A stretch of 64,000 bases of DNA. Origin: an uncultured Bacteroides sp. (lineage in GTDB: Bacteria; Bacteroidota; Bacteroidia; Bacteroidales; Bacteroidaceae). A model generated the notes under the pieces. That model was given only the letters and a program-made list of their open reading frames with translations, made no database searches and had not been told where the DNA came from. This document shows positions 1 to 6,596 of this stretch, piece by piece; positions within the stretch are counted from its first letter, which is position 1; the number at the start of each line of letters is the position of its first letter. The translations under genes were made by a program, and so were the position numbers. Location: contig NZ_CANRPM010000008.1 in NCBI RefSeq assembly GCF_947632445.1, forward strand, positions 1 through 64,000. Direction: 5' to 3'.

Positions 1-263
1 AGAAACGACGGCCGCACACCTTGCACTTGTACAATTGTTTTCGGCCCCGAACACCGTTACGAACCACATTGGAGGAGCCACAGAAAAAGCATTTTTTACC
101 ATACCAATGAAAACCTTTGCAAAGATGTAAAATTCAATACATTACAAAGGTTTTATCACTCAAAATGTCCATTGAACCTAAAAGGAATTTACACGATTTT
201 TATCTTTCCATTTGCATATTAGGCCCTTTTTTACTATGTGCCACGTTGACCCCTAATGGACAT
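1..263 (-). mobile_element. Insertion sequence edge with transposase N-terminus (partial)
   Basis: Reading the minus strand, an open frame enters from the window edge and runs back to a stop at 134-136. It encodes a zinc-ribbon: CFFCGSS, then about 18 residues, then CKVCGRRF. This four-cysteine N-terminus is typical of IS1/IS1595-like or Zn-variant IS256-like transposases, and I cannot decide the family from 44 residues. No ATG lies in frame, so a non-ATG start (ATT at 131-133 is the last possibility after the stop) or an upstream frameshift is implied. A 10-bp inverted repeat (AAAACCTTTG at 110-119, CAAAGGTTTT at 145-154) overlaps the 5' end of the frame. ATGTCCATT (165-173) and its complement AATGGACAT (255-263) may mark the outer end. 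The element boundary is inferred. Confidence 0.6.
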
Positions 264-283
264 CTTGTATCTTGCTAAAAACA

Positions 284-321
284 GAAGGCCTCGATAGTCG
301 ATTTTAACTATCAAGGTCTTC
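284..321 (-). terminator. Terminator after the tRNA pair
   Basis: On the minus strand a GAAGACCTTGATAGT arm pairs with ACTATCGAGGCCTTC across an 8-base loop, and the stem is followed by a T-rich run (TGTTTTTAGC). It sits directly downstream of tRNA-Gly and should end the Tyr-Gly transcript. Confidence 0.75.
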
Positions 322-327
322 ATTAAG

Positions 328-400
328 AGCGGAAGACGGGACTCAAACCCGCGACCCTCAGCTTGGAAGGCTAATGCTCTATCAACTGAGCTACTTCCGC
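328..400 (-). tRNA. tRNA-Gly (anticodon TCC)
   Basis: A 73-nt cloverleaf: acceptor GCGGAAG pairs with CTTCCGC, the anticodon loop is CTTCCAA with TCC at the centre, and the T-arm is GCGGG-TTTGAGT-CCCGT. No CCA is encoded. It lies 8 nt downstream of tRNA-Tyr and is probably co-transcribed with it. Confidence 0.96.
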
Positions 401-408
401 AAATTTAG

Positions 409-491
409 TGGGCAAAGATGGATTCGAACCACCGAAGGCGTAAGCCAGCAGATTTACAGTCTGCCCCATTTGGCCACTCTGGTATTTGCCC
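409..491 (-). tRNA. tRNA-Tyr (anticodon GTA)
   Basis: An 83-nt class II tRNA: acceptor GGGCAAA pairs with TTTGCCC, the anticodon loop is CTGTAAA with GTA, and a long variable arm follows, as expected for bacterial tRNA-Tyr. It is first in a two-tRNA unit with tRNA-Gly. Confidence 0.96.
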
Positions 492-555
492 AATTATTTT
501 TTAATCCACTTGGTGCAATGCACCTTTGTTTCTCGATTGTGGTGCGAAGATACGA

Positions 556-1050
556 CTATTTTTTTAAACTCCAAGCAAAGTCGATCATTTTTATTGCACA
601 AATTGCGCATTCGTCACCCTTATTGCCCAATCGGCCGCCTGCACGTTCTTCGGCCTGCTCCATAGTGTTAGTGGTTATCAGTCCGTATATCACTGGTACA
701 TCGCCTTTTGCATTCAGCTGGGCAATGCCTTGGGTGGTTCCCATGCAAACGTAGTCAAAGTGCGGGGTATCACCGCGAACTACGCAACCCAAGGCAATGA
801 CGGCATCTACATCGGTATGGGATATGAACTGGTTGGAACCGAATGTCAGCTCAAAGCTGCCGGGAACGGTCTTGATCAAGATATTTTCTTCCTTGACACC
901 GTGTTTCTTCAGGGTAGCTACGGCTCCTTGCAGGAGGGCACCAGTGATGTTATAGTTCCACTCGGATACAACGATGCCGAACTTCATGTTTGAGGCATCA
1001 GGCACGGAGTTGAAATCGTATTCGGACAGGTTGTGGTAAATTGTTGCCAT
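556..1050 (-). CDS. ribH: 6,7-dimethyl-8-ribityllumazine synthase
   Basis: This enzyme makes the lumazine precursor of riboflavin from 5-amino-6-ribitylaminouracil and dihydroxybutanone phosphate in the cytosol. The 164-residue length fits the family. Visible landmarks are the substrate-stacking region SEWN (29-32), PGSFE (63-67), the phosphate-binding loop with the conserved histidine in [12 protein letters not shown] (88-99), and [11 protein letters not shown] (128-138). A 20-residue N-terminal extension precedes the core, common in Bacteroides. It lies downstream of the TPR gene on the same strand, separated by 145 nt that hold an inverted repeat, so the two may or may not share a transcript. 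Confidence 0.96.
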   Translation of the reverse strand: MATIYHNLSEYDFNSVPDASNMKFGIVVSEWNYNITGALLQGAVATLKKHGVKEENILIKTVPGSFELTFGSNQFISHTDVDAVIALGCVVRGDTPHFDYVCMGTTQGIAQLNAKGDVPVIYGLITTNTMEQAEERAGGRLGNKGDECAICAIKMIDFAWSLKK

Positions 1051-1096
1051 ATCTTATTTTTTAGATTTGGAATGTTAGGAGTGGATAGATAAAAAA

Positions 1097-1160
1097 TCAC
1101 GGATTACACGAACCTCACGGCGTCTTTGCAGTTTGACCGTGTTTTCCGTTTAATCCGTGA
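1097..1160. repeat. Inverted repeat between ribH and the TPR gene
   Basis: TCACGGATTA (1097-1106) and TAATCCGTGA (1151-1160) are perfect inverted copies, with a nested CACGG/CCGTG pair inside. The 44-base interior is too long for a classic terminator loop and no T-run follows. It may be a small dispersed hairpin element. A related CACGG/CCGTG vocabulary also appears near 61520-61576. Confidence 0.55.
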
Positions 1161-1195
1161 CTGGTGTTTCTTATGATAATAAGAGGTGTAGCGGT

Positions 1196-1879
1196 TTATT
1201 TCTTCATCAGTTTGGCTCGTTCGATGAACTTGTCGATCTGCATGGCCTGGTAAGAAGAGAAATACTTTTTTTTGATGGTCGTGTAGGCTTCGATAGCCTG
1301 GTCGTACTTGCCTTGCTTCACGAGAATTTCGCCTGCTTGTTGCAGATAGATGGGGCTCAGGGTATTGTTGTCGGCTTCTTTGGCTGCTTTAAGAAGCATA
1401 TCTGCTGCTTTGTCCAGCTGTCCCAATGATGCATAACAGTTGCCCATCATGCTTTTCATACCCGGAGAAACCATTTGATCATCGCCGTCGAAACGTTCAA
1501 TAGCTTTGATAGCTTCTTCGTATTTGCCCAGATGTGCATAGCAGATACCTGCGTAGGCGTGGGCTAGGTTGGCAGCATCTGTCCCGCTGAATTCGTCGGC
1601 TACTTTCAAGAAACCGACATAACCTATGCTGTCGCCGTTCAGAGCCTGTTCGTAGGCATCGGCTCCCAGATATTCCTCACCTTTGAACAAGGCGGCCTGT
1701 GCCTTCTCTTCGCGGGGCTCCACATAGAGGTATTTGTACATGACTACACCGGCAACGATGACGATAATTGCCACTATGGCACCGATAATTGCTTTCTTAT
1801 TTTTGATGAGAAAGTCCTCCGACTGTGTCAGAGCCTCTTCCATGTTGAGGGTTTCGTTTGTTTTCTTTTGTTCTGCCAT
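1196..1879 (-). CDS. Membrane-anchored tetratricopeptide repeat protein (YfgM-like)
   Basis: A 227-residue protein with a short charged cytoplasmic N-terminus, one hydrophobic helix (about residues 30-52, rich in Ile/Val/Ala), and a periplasmic part built of TPR helices. TPR-like periodicity is clear at AHAYAGICYAHLGKYEEAIKA, MMGNCYASLGQLDKAADM and LQQAGEILVKQGKYDQAIEA. The architecture matches the YfgM/tetratricopeptide-like family associated with the Sec translocon and outer-membrane chaperones in other bacteria. That role is inferred from architecture only. It is divergent to recF, and their starts are about 160 bp apart. Confidence 0.8.
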   Translation of the reverse strand: MAEQKKTNETLNMEEALTQSEDFLIKNKKAIIGAIVAIIVIVAGVVMYKYLYVEPREEKAQAALFKGEEYLGADAYEQALNGDSIGYVGFLKVADEFSGTDAANLAHAYAGICYAHLGKYEEAIKAIERFDGDDQMVSPGMKSMMGNCYASLGQLDKAADMLLKAAKEADNNTLSPIYLQQAGEILVKQGKYDQAIEAYTTIKKKYFSSYQAMQIDKFIERAKLMKK

Positions 1880-2010
1880 TTTTATAGATCCTTTCTGTTA
1901 TTATTCACTCTTTGAAATTTCGACTGGCAAAAGTAAGTTTTTTATAGCTTTCAACGAAATTTAGCGGCATCTTTTTTTGTTTTGTGTCTGAAAAGCATGA
2001 AAAAACTTTC

Positions 2011-2018
2011 TATTTTTG
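2011..2018 (+). promoter_or_regulatory. -7 promoter box for recF
   Basis: TATTTTTG fits the Bacteroides -7 consensus TAnnTTTG, 22 bases before the chosen recF ATG. No TTTG stands at the ideal spacing upstream. The nearest (1981-1984) is a few bases too far, so only the -7 box is well supported. Confidence 0.55.
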
Positions 2019-2039
2019 CACAAGAATGTAGATGCAATT

Positions 2040-3152
2040 ATGATACTGAAGCGAATTTCGATACTCAATTATAAGAACTTAGAACAGGTGGAACTGACGT
2101 TTTCATCGAAACTGAATTGTTTTCTTGGACAGAATGGAATGGGAAAGACCAATTTGTTGGATGCAGTCTATTTCCTTTCTTTCTGCAAAAGTGCCGGTAA
2201 TCCCATTGATTCGCAGAATATACGTCATGATGCAGATTTTTTTGTTATTCAAGGCTTTTATGCAGCAGCGGATGAAACGCTGGAAGAAGTGTATTGTGGG
2301 ATGAAACGTCGTCAGAAGAAACAATTCAAACGCAATAAAAAAGAATATACGCGATTGTCTGATCACATTGGTTTCTTGCCGTTAGTTATGATTTCACCGG
2401 CCGATACGGAGCTGATAGCCGGTGGAAGTGACGGTCGGCGTCGTTTTATGGATGTGGTCATTTCTCAATATGATAAGGAATATTTGGATGCGTTGATTCG
2501 GTATAATAAAGCGTTGGTACAGCGTAATACTTTACTGAAGAGCGAGCAACCAGTAGAGGATGAATTGTTTGTAGCCTGGGAGGAGATGATGGCAAAAGCC
2601 GGCGAAGTGGTTTATCGTAAACGAGAGGCGTTCGTCAATGAATTTATTCCGATTTTTCAATCGTTCTACTCTTTCATTTCTCAAGATCGTGAGCAGGTTG
2701 GATTGAGTTATCGCTCGCATGCTCGTGATACGTCTTTGTTGGAGGTTCTGAGAGAGAGTCGGGAACGTGACCGGATCATGGGCTTTTCATTAAAAGGAAT
2801 TCATAAGGATGATTTGGAGATGTTGCTTGGAGATTTCCCAATCAAGCGTGAAGGGTCGCAAGGGCAGAATAAAACTTACCTGGTGGCATTAAAGTTGGCC
2901 CAATTTGATTTTCTGCATCGTGCGGGAAATACGGTTCCGTTGTTATTGCTTGATGATATTTTTGACAAGTTGGACGCTTCGAGGGTGGAACAGATTGTCA
3001 AACTTGTGGCGGGTGACCGTTTTGGTCAGATATTTATTACTGATACGAACCGTGAACATTTGAACAATATTTTGCATAAAGTGGGCGGCGACTATCGAAT
3101 GTTTCGTGTCGATCAAGGCATGGTCTCTGAAATGCAGGAGGATGAGGTATGA
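2040..3152 (+). CDS. recF: DNA replication and repair protein RecF
   Basis: A 370-residue SMC-like ATPase that loads RecA at gaps through the RecFOR pathway. The Walker A motif GQNGMGKTN is at residues 30-38, and Walker B with the D-loop, LLLLDDIFDKLD, begins near residue 301. The insertion containing EVYCGMKRRQKKQFKRNKKEY is the usual lobe II region. I chose the ATG at 2040. An in-frame TTG at 2016 would place the start inside the -7 promoter box and adds residues not seen in the family. The stop overlaps the start of the DUF721 gene by 4 bases (ATGA), so translation is probably coupled. Confidence 0.97.
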   Translation: MILKRISILNYKNLEQVELTFSSKLNCFLGQNGMGKTNLLDAVYFLSFCKSAGNPIDSQNIRHDADFFVIQGFYAAADETLEEVYCGMKRRQKKQFKRNKKEYTRLSDHIGFLPLVMISPADTELIAGGSDGRRRFMDVVISQYDKEYLDALIRYNKALVQRNTLLKSEQPVEDELFVAWEEMMAKAGEVVYRKREAFVNEFIPIFQSFYSFISQDREQVGLSYRSHARDTSLLEVLRESRERDRIMGFSLKGIHKDDLEMLLGDFPIKREGSQGQNKTYLVALKLAQFDFLHRAGNTVPLLLLDDIFDKLDASRVEQIVKLVAGDRFGQIFITDTNREHLNNILHKVGGDYRMFRVDQGMVSEMQEDEV

Positions 3153-3439
3153 GGCGTAGTAATGCAGAACAGATTGGTGTCCTTATCCGAAATTACCTAC
3201 GCCAGGAGAGCTTGGAATCTCCTTTGAATGAACGGCGGCTGATTAATGCCTGGCCGGAGGTTTTGGGCCCCGTTATAGCTTCTTATACTCAAGGACTTTT
3301 CATCAAGAATCAGGTATTGTATGTACATTTAAATTCAGCGACCCTTCGGCAGGAATTGATGATGGGGCGTGAATTGTTGGTGCGTAACCTGAACCGCCAT
3401 GTGGGAGCTCAGGTCATTACCCATATTATTTTTCGTTGA
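3149..3439 (+). CDS. DUF721 protein (DciA-like helicase loader candidate)
   Basis: A 96-residue protein of the DUF721 family. In other bacteria members include DciA, which loads the replicative helicase DnaB. Recognisable pattern: an N-terminal helix (EQIGVLIRNYLRQESLESPLNE), the W-PEVLGP turn (WPEVLGPVIASYTQG), and the strand-helix LYVHLNSATLRQELMMGRELLV. Position immediately after recF with an ATGA overlap is a common arrangement for this family. The helicase loading function here is inferred from family and neighbour. Confidence 0.85.
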   Translation: MRRSNAEQIGVLIRNYLRQESLESPLNERRLINAWPEVLGPVIASYTQGLFIKNQVLYVHLNSATLRQELMMGRELLVRNLNRHVGAQVITHIIFR

Positions 3440-3444
3440 CGCAA

Positions 3445-3975
3445 TTAATAAATCACTTCATTCATGCGTATATCAAAGTTTTCTGTTGGCACACTTTCCA
3501 GTAATTGATAAGGGAAACAGATTCCGAGTTTATAGGTGCCTGCCAGAAATGGAAGCAGTCGGTCATAATATCCTTTACCACGTCCTAACCGATTGCCTCG
3601 GCGATCGAAGGCTACTCCTGGGATGATAGCTAAATCAATCTCTTTTAAATCATTGAATTTTCCTTCTGTCGGCTCCTCGATACTATATGCACCTGTCTTC
3701 ATTTTGTTTGGTCCTGTATATGTATATAGTTCAAGTGTATCTCCTACAACAACTGGAAGCAGGATGCGTTTACGGTTGTACCATTTCTGGATAAAGTCGT
3801 GCGTATGGACTTCATCGGGTAAGGAATAGTACAACAGTATCGTTTGAGCTTTCTGAAATACAGGATGTTTCTCCACCCGGCCTAATATTTCATCCGATAA
3901 AAGCGTAGCGGAAGCTGTGTGCAGGGTCTTCAATTCTGCTATATACTTGCGCAGTTCTTTTTTCCCGATTATCAT
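3445..3975 (-). CDS. 5-formyltetrahydrofolate cyclo-ligase
   Basis: This enzyme uses ATP to convert 5-formyl-THF to 5,10-methenyl-THF in one-carbon metabolism. The 176-residue length is slightly short but complete. The N-terminal helix KKELRKYIAEL and the C-terminal nucleotide loop NRLGRGKGYYDRLL (residues 128-141) are diagnostic. Its 5' end overlaps the upstream protease gene by 86 bases in another frame. There is no later Met that would keep the conserved N-terminal helix, so the overlap looks real. It converges with the DUF721 gene, with a gap of only five bases between the stops. Confidence 0.93.
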   Translation of the reverse strand: MIIGKKELRKYIAELKTLHTASATLLSDEILGRVEKHPVFQKAQTILLYYSLPDEVHTHDFIQKWYNRKRILLPVVVGDTLELYTYTGPNKMKTGAYSIEEPTEGKFNDLKEIDLAIIPGVAFDRRGNRLGRGKGYYDRLLPFLAGTYKLGICFPYQLLESVPTENFDIRMNEVIY

Positions 3976-5620
3976 TTTCTTCTTCTTTAATGGTTGCTGG
4001 AGCTTTGGGAAATGCTTCTCCTCGCTCCAGTATTTCTAAGGCTTTCAACACGGTTGCATCATCACGGTTGATGTAGCGAATGTATGCTTCTCTACCTTGT
4101 ATGTTATAAATAATATTCCCGTATAGATTTCTTTCCAATAGCTTTCGTGATTTGTTAATCAGAAGATTACGCCTTTTAACTCCTTTTTGAGCTGCAAACT
4201 GTACGAATTGTTCTACAATATTCTGCTTATCCAGATATTTCTGCAATTCTGCTTCATCGTTGAAGTGATCGAGTCTGGCACGATTACGATCTGTATATTG
4301 GAAAGAGAACTGGATGAGTAAGCCTTTGTTGCTGACTTCCATCAGGTAAGATGTAACTCCTGTCGTATCACGCGGAACAAAGACATCGGGCATGATGCCG
4401 CCTCCTCCGTAAACAGGTCGTCCTAAGGATGTGGAATAGCGTAGTTTTTTATCCAACTTCACACTATCGGCCGAGAAGAATTCTCCGTGTTCATAGCGGT
4501 CTAACCAGTCCATTTCGTATTTGCTGTCTTTCCCGTTTTCGTAAGGACGTTGGATACAACGGCCCGACGGAGTGTAATAGCGTGCAATGGTCAGGCGGAT
4601 GGCTGATCCGTCGCTAAAGTCGATAGGTTGTTGTACAAGACCTTTGCCAAATGAACGAAGTCCTACGATAGTTCCTCGGTCATTGTCCTGAATGGCACCT
4701 GCGAAAATTTCACTGGCCGAGGCAGATCCTTGATCTATCAATACGACTAAGGGAATATTTTGGCAACTTCCTGTTCCATTAGCATATTCTTCCATGCGAG
4801 GATATTTGCGTCCTTGTGTATAAACGATCAGTTTACCTTCAGGCAAAAACTCATTGACCATGCGGATTGCTGCCTCCATATAGCCGCCTGTGTTTTCGCG
4901 CAGGTCGATAATCATACCTTTGCAGTTTTGATGGCTTAGCTGGGCGATAGCGTTCAGGAGTTCAACATGGGTAGTACGTCCGAATTTGCTGATTTGTACA
5001 TAACCGAAATCATTGTTTATCATATAAGCGGCATCAATGGTGTTTTGTGGAATGTCACCTCGTGTGACAACAAAGTCAAGCAACTCTTTTTCCGTAATGC
5101 GTTTCACGCCCAGTTTTACCTGGCTTCCTTTGGGTCCTTTCAAGGTGCGCATGGCTTTTTCATTGGTCAAGCCTTTTCCAACAAAAAGGCTGTCGTCTAC
5201 CGTCACAATGCGGTCACCGGCTATAAGACCCACTTTTTCAGCCGGGCCTCCCGATACAACGCTATTAACATGTATGGTATCTTCTTGAATGGTAAATTGG
5301 ATGCCTACACCGCTGAAACTTCCTTCCAATTCTGAATTTACTTCTTCCAGATTTTGGGCAGGGATATAAGTGGAATGCGGATCCAGTTCTGCTAAAATTT
5401 GCGGCATGGCGTTCTCTACCAGTTGGCTCATATCAACTGTATCCACATATTGGTCGTCGATGACATGTAGAAGGGCATTCAGCTTGTTGGATGATCCGTT
5501 GATGATGCCCAATTTGTTTCCTCCATAATGTTTGGCATAGAATGTTCCTATCAGAATACCTGCCACTACACTGATAGCAATGATGACAGGCATGAAGCGG
5601 GAAGAACCTTTTGTACCCAT
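3890..5620 (-). CDS. S41 family C-terminal processing peptidase
   Basis: A 576-residue periplasmic serine protease of the CtpA/Prc type. It has an N-terminal membrane anchor (about residues 9-27), the S41 N-terminal helix bundle (44-90), a PDZ domain (about 100-175, with the carboxylate-binding stretch near SGVGIQF), then the catalytic core. The expected Ser-Lys dyad is visible as S301 in GSASASEIFAG and K326 in SFGKG. A C-terminal tail of about 150 residues follows the core and ends in the region overlapping the cyclo-ligase start. Members trim protein C-termini in the envelope. The substrate is unknown. Confidence 0.93.
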   Translation of the reverse strand: MGTKGSSRFMPVIIAISVVAGILIGTFYAKHYGGNKLGIINGSSNKLNALLHVIDDQYVDTVDMSQLVENAMPQILAELDPHSTYIPAQNLEEVNSELEGSFSGVGIQFTIQEDTIHVNSVVSGGPAEKVGLIAGDRIVTVDDSLFVGKGLTNEKAMRTLKGPKGSQVKLGVKRITEKELLDFVVTRGDIPQNTIDAAYMINNDFGYVQISKFGRTTHVELLNAIAQLSHQNCKGMIIDLRENTGGYMEAAIRMVNEFLPEGKLIVYTQGRKYPRMEEYANGTGSCQNIPLVVLIDQGSASASEIFAGAIQDNDRGTIVGLRSFGKGLVQQPIDFSDGSAIRLTIARYYTPSGRCIQRPYENGKDSKYEMDWLDRYEHGEFFSADSVKLDKKLRYSTSLGRPVYGGGGIMPDVFVPRDTTGVTSYLMEVSNKGLLIQFSFQYTDRNRARLDHFNDEAELQKYLDKQNIVEQFVQFAAQKGVKRRNLLINKSRKLLERNLYGNIIYNIQGREAYIRYINRDDATVLKALEILERGEAFPKAPATIKEEENDNREKRTAQVYSRIEDPAHSFRYAFIG

Positions 5621-5649
5621 AATATCTTTTCTTTATTCGTTTTTTTATT

Positions 5650-6087
5650 TTATTCGTTTGCCGATAGTGATAGATATACCACTTCAATCCCAGCTCGTCT
5701 GAGCAGGTTGATGCCATCTTCCAGTCGATATTTCTCTGAATAGACAACCCGCTTTATACCTGCTTGAATAATGAGTTTGGCACATTCGATGCAGGGGGAG
5801 GCGGTAACGTACATGGTAGCCCCGTCACTGCTATTGTTGGATCGGGCTATTTTGGTAATGGCATTAGCCTCGGCATGTAGCACGTAGGGCTTGGTGATGT
5901 TGTTTTCGTCTTCGCATACATTTTCAAATCCAGAAGGAGTACCGTTGTAACCATCAGAAATAATCATCTTGTCTTTCACAATGAGAGCACCGACCTGTCT
6001 GCGTTGGCAATAAGAATTCTCGGCCCAAATAGCGGCCATTCGTATGTATCGTTTGTCCAATGCTTCTTGTTTGGCTTCGTGGTCCAT
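5650..6087 (-). CDS. Deoxycytidylate (dCMP) deaminase
   Basis: A zinc-dependent cytidine deaminase family enzyme of 145 residues that converts dCMP to dUMP, the precursor for thymidylate. The zinc and catalytic residues are visible as H71-A-E73 and P98-C99-x2-C102 (SPCIECAKL). The dCMP-specific insert NGTPSGFENVCED is present. It is often annotated ComE operon protein 2 in this group. It lies 29 bases upstream of the S41 protease gene on the same strand and 14 bases after the DUF4847 lipoprotein gene, so it probably belongs to one transcript running from the M3 peptidase to the cyclo-ligase. Confidence 0.94.
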   Translation of the reverse strand: MDHEAKQEALDKRYIRMAAIWAENSYCQRRQVGALIVKDKMIISDGYNGTPSGFENVCEDENNITKPYVLHAEANAITKIARSNNSSDGATMYVTASPCIECAKLIIQAGIKRVVYSEKYRLEDGINLLRRAGIEVVYLSLSANE

Positions 6088-6101
6088 AGTTTTTTATATT
6101 T

Positions 6102-6596
6102 TTATTGTGCTTTAAAATTCATTCTTTTGATACTTTTGTTATTATCTTCGTAATAGATATAGAGATTGCCGGCATCTCCATCATAGCGGATAACATTTTG
6201 AAATCCAGTGATAAAGGCCTGTGCCAGTTTGTCTGTCTCCGAATTATTTATTTGGGTGTTGCCGGTTTGCATTTCGTGGCTTTCACCGTTTGCATTCCAT
6301 TGTCCGCTGATGGTGGCCCTGATACCTTTGGCATTGAAAGTCCCGCTTGTCATACCATTCAAGTCTGTCCCTTCAAAAACTACGATAAAGGTGTCAGATT
6401 GCCTTAATGCATTGAAACTTAGCTCTGATTCTTGGTCGTTGTTCCAGAAGTCGTATTGCTTGTGTAAGTTTTCTGTAGAGATGTAAGTCAACTTCCAAGT
6501 TTTACCTATAAAGATTTCCAATACATCGTCTTCCGTGTTGCAACTATTAAGTAGTAGGATGACAGTCAATAAAGTAAATAATCTATATTTCATCAT
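6102..6596 (-). CDS. Small lipoprotein, DUF4847-like
   Basis: A 164-residue secreted lipoprotein. The signal peptide (MMKYRLFTLLTVILLLNSC) ends in a lipobox cysteine followed by NTEDD, an acidic run that in Bacteroides favours export to the outer surface. The body begins FIGKTWKLTYIS and has alternating strands with a repeated 'G...G.W' pattern, which suggests a small lipocalin-like beta barrel. I assign DUF4847 by recall of the family pattern, with moderate confidence. Its start overlaps the stop of the M3 peptidase gene by 4 bases, so it is translationally coupled to it. Confidence 0.75.
   Translation of the reverse strand: MMKYRLFTLLTVILLLNSCNTEDDVLEIFIGKTWKLTYISTENLHKQYDFWNNDQESELSFNALRQSDTFIVVFEGTDLNGMTSGTFNAKGIRATISGQWNANGESHEMQTGNTQINNSETDKLAQAFITGFQNVIRYDGDAGNLYIYYEDNNKSIKRMNFKAQ

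Noticed and set aside
374..754. 126-codon plus-strand ORF
   Set aside because: It runs through tRNA-Gly and tRNA-Tyr and antisense to ribH.
2016..2039. TTG start extending RecF by eight residues
   Set aside because: The TTG lies within the TATTTTTG promoter box. The ATG at 2040 gives the conserved RecF N-terminus. The same artefact occurs at 33188 (mdh) and 58255 (collagen-like gene).
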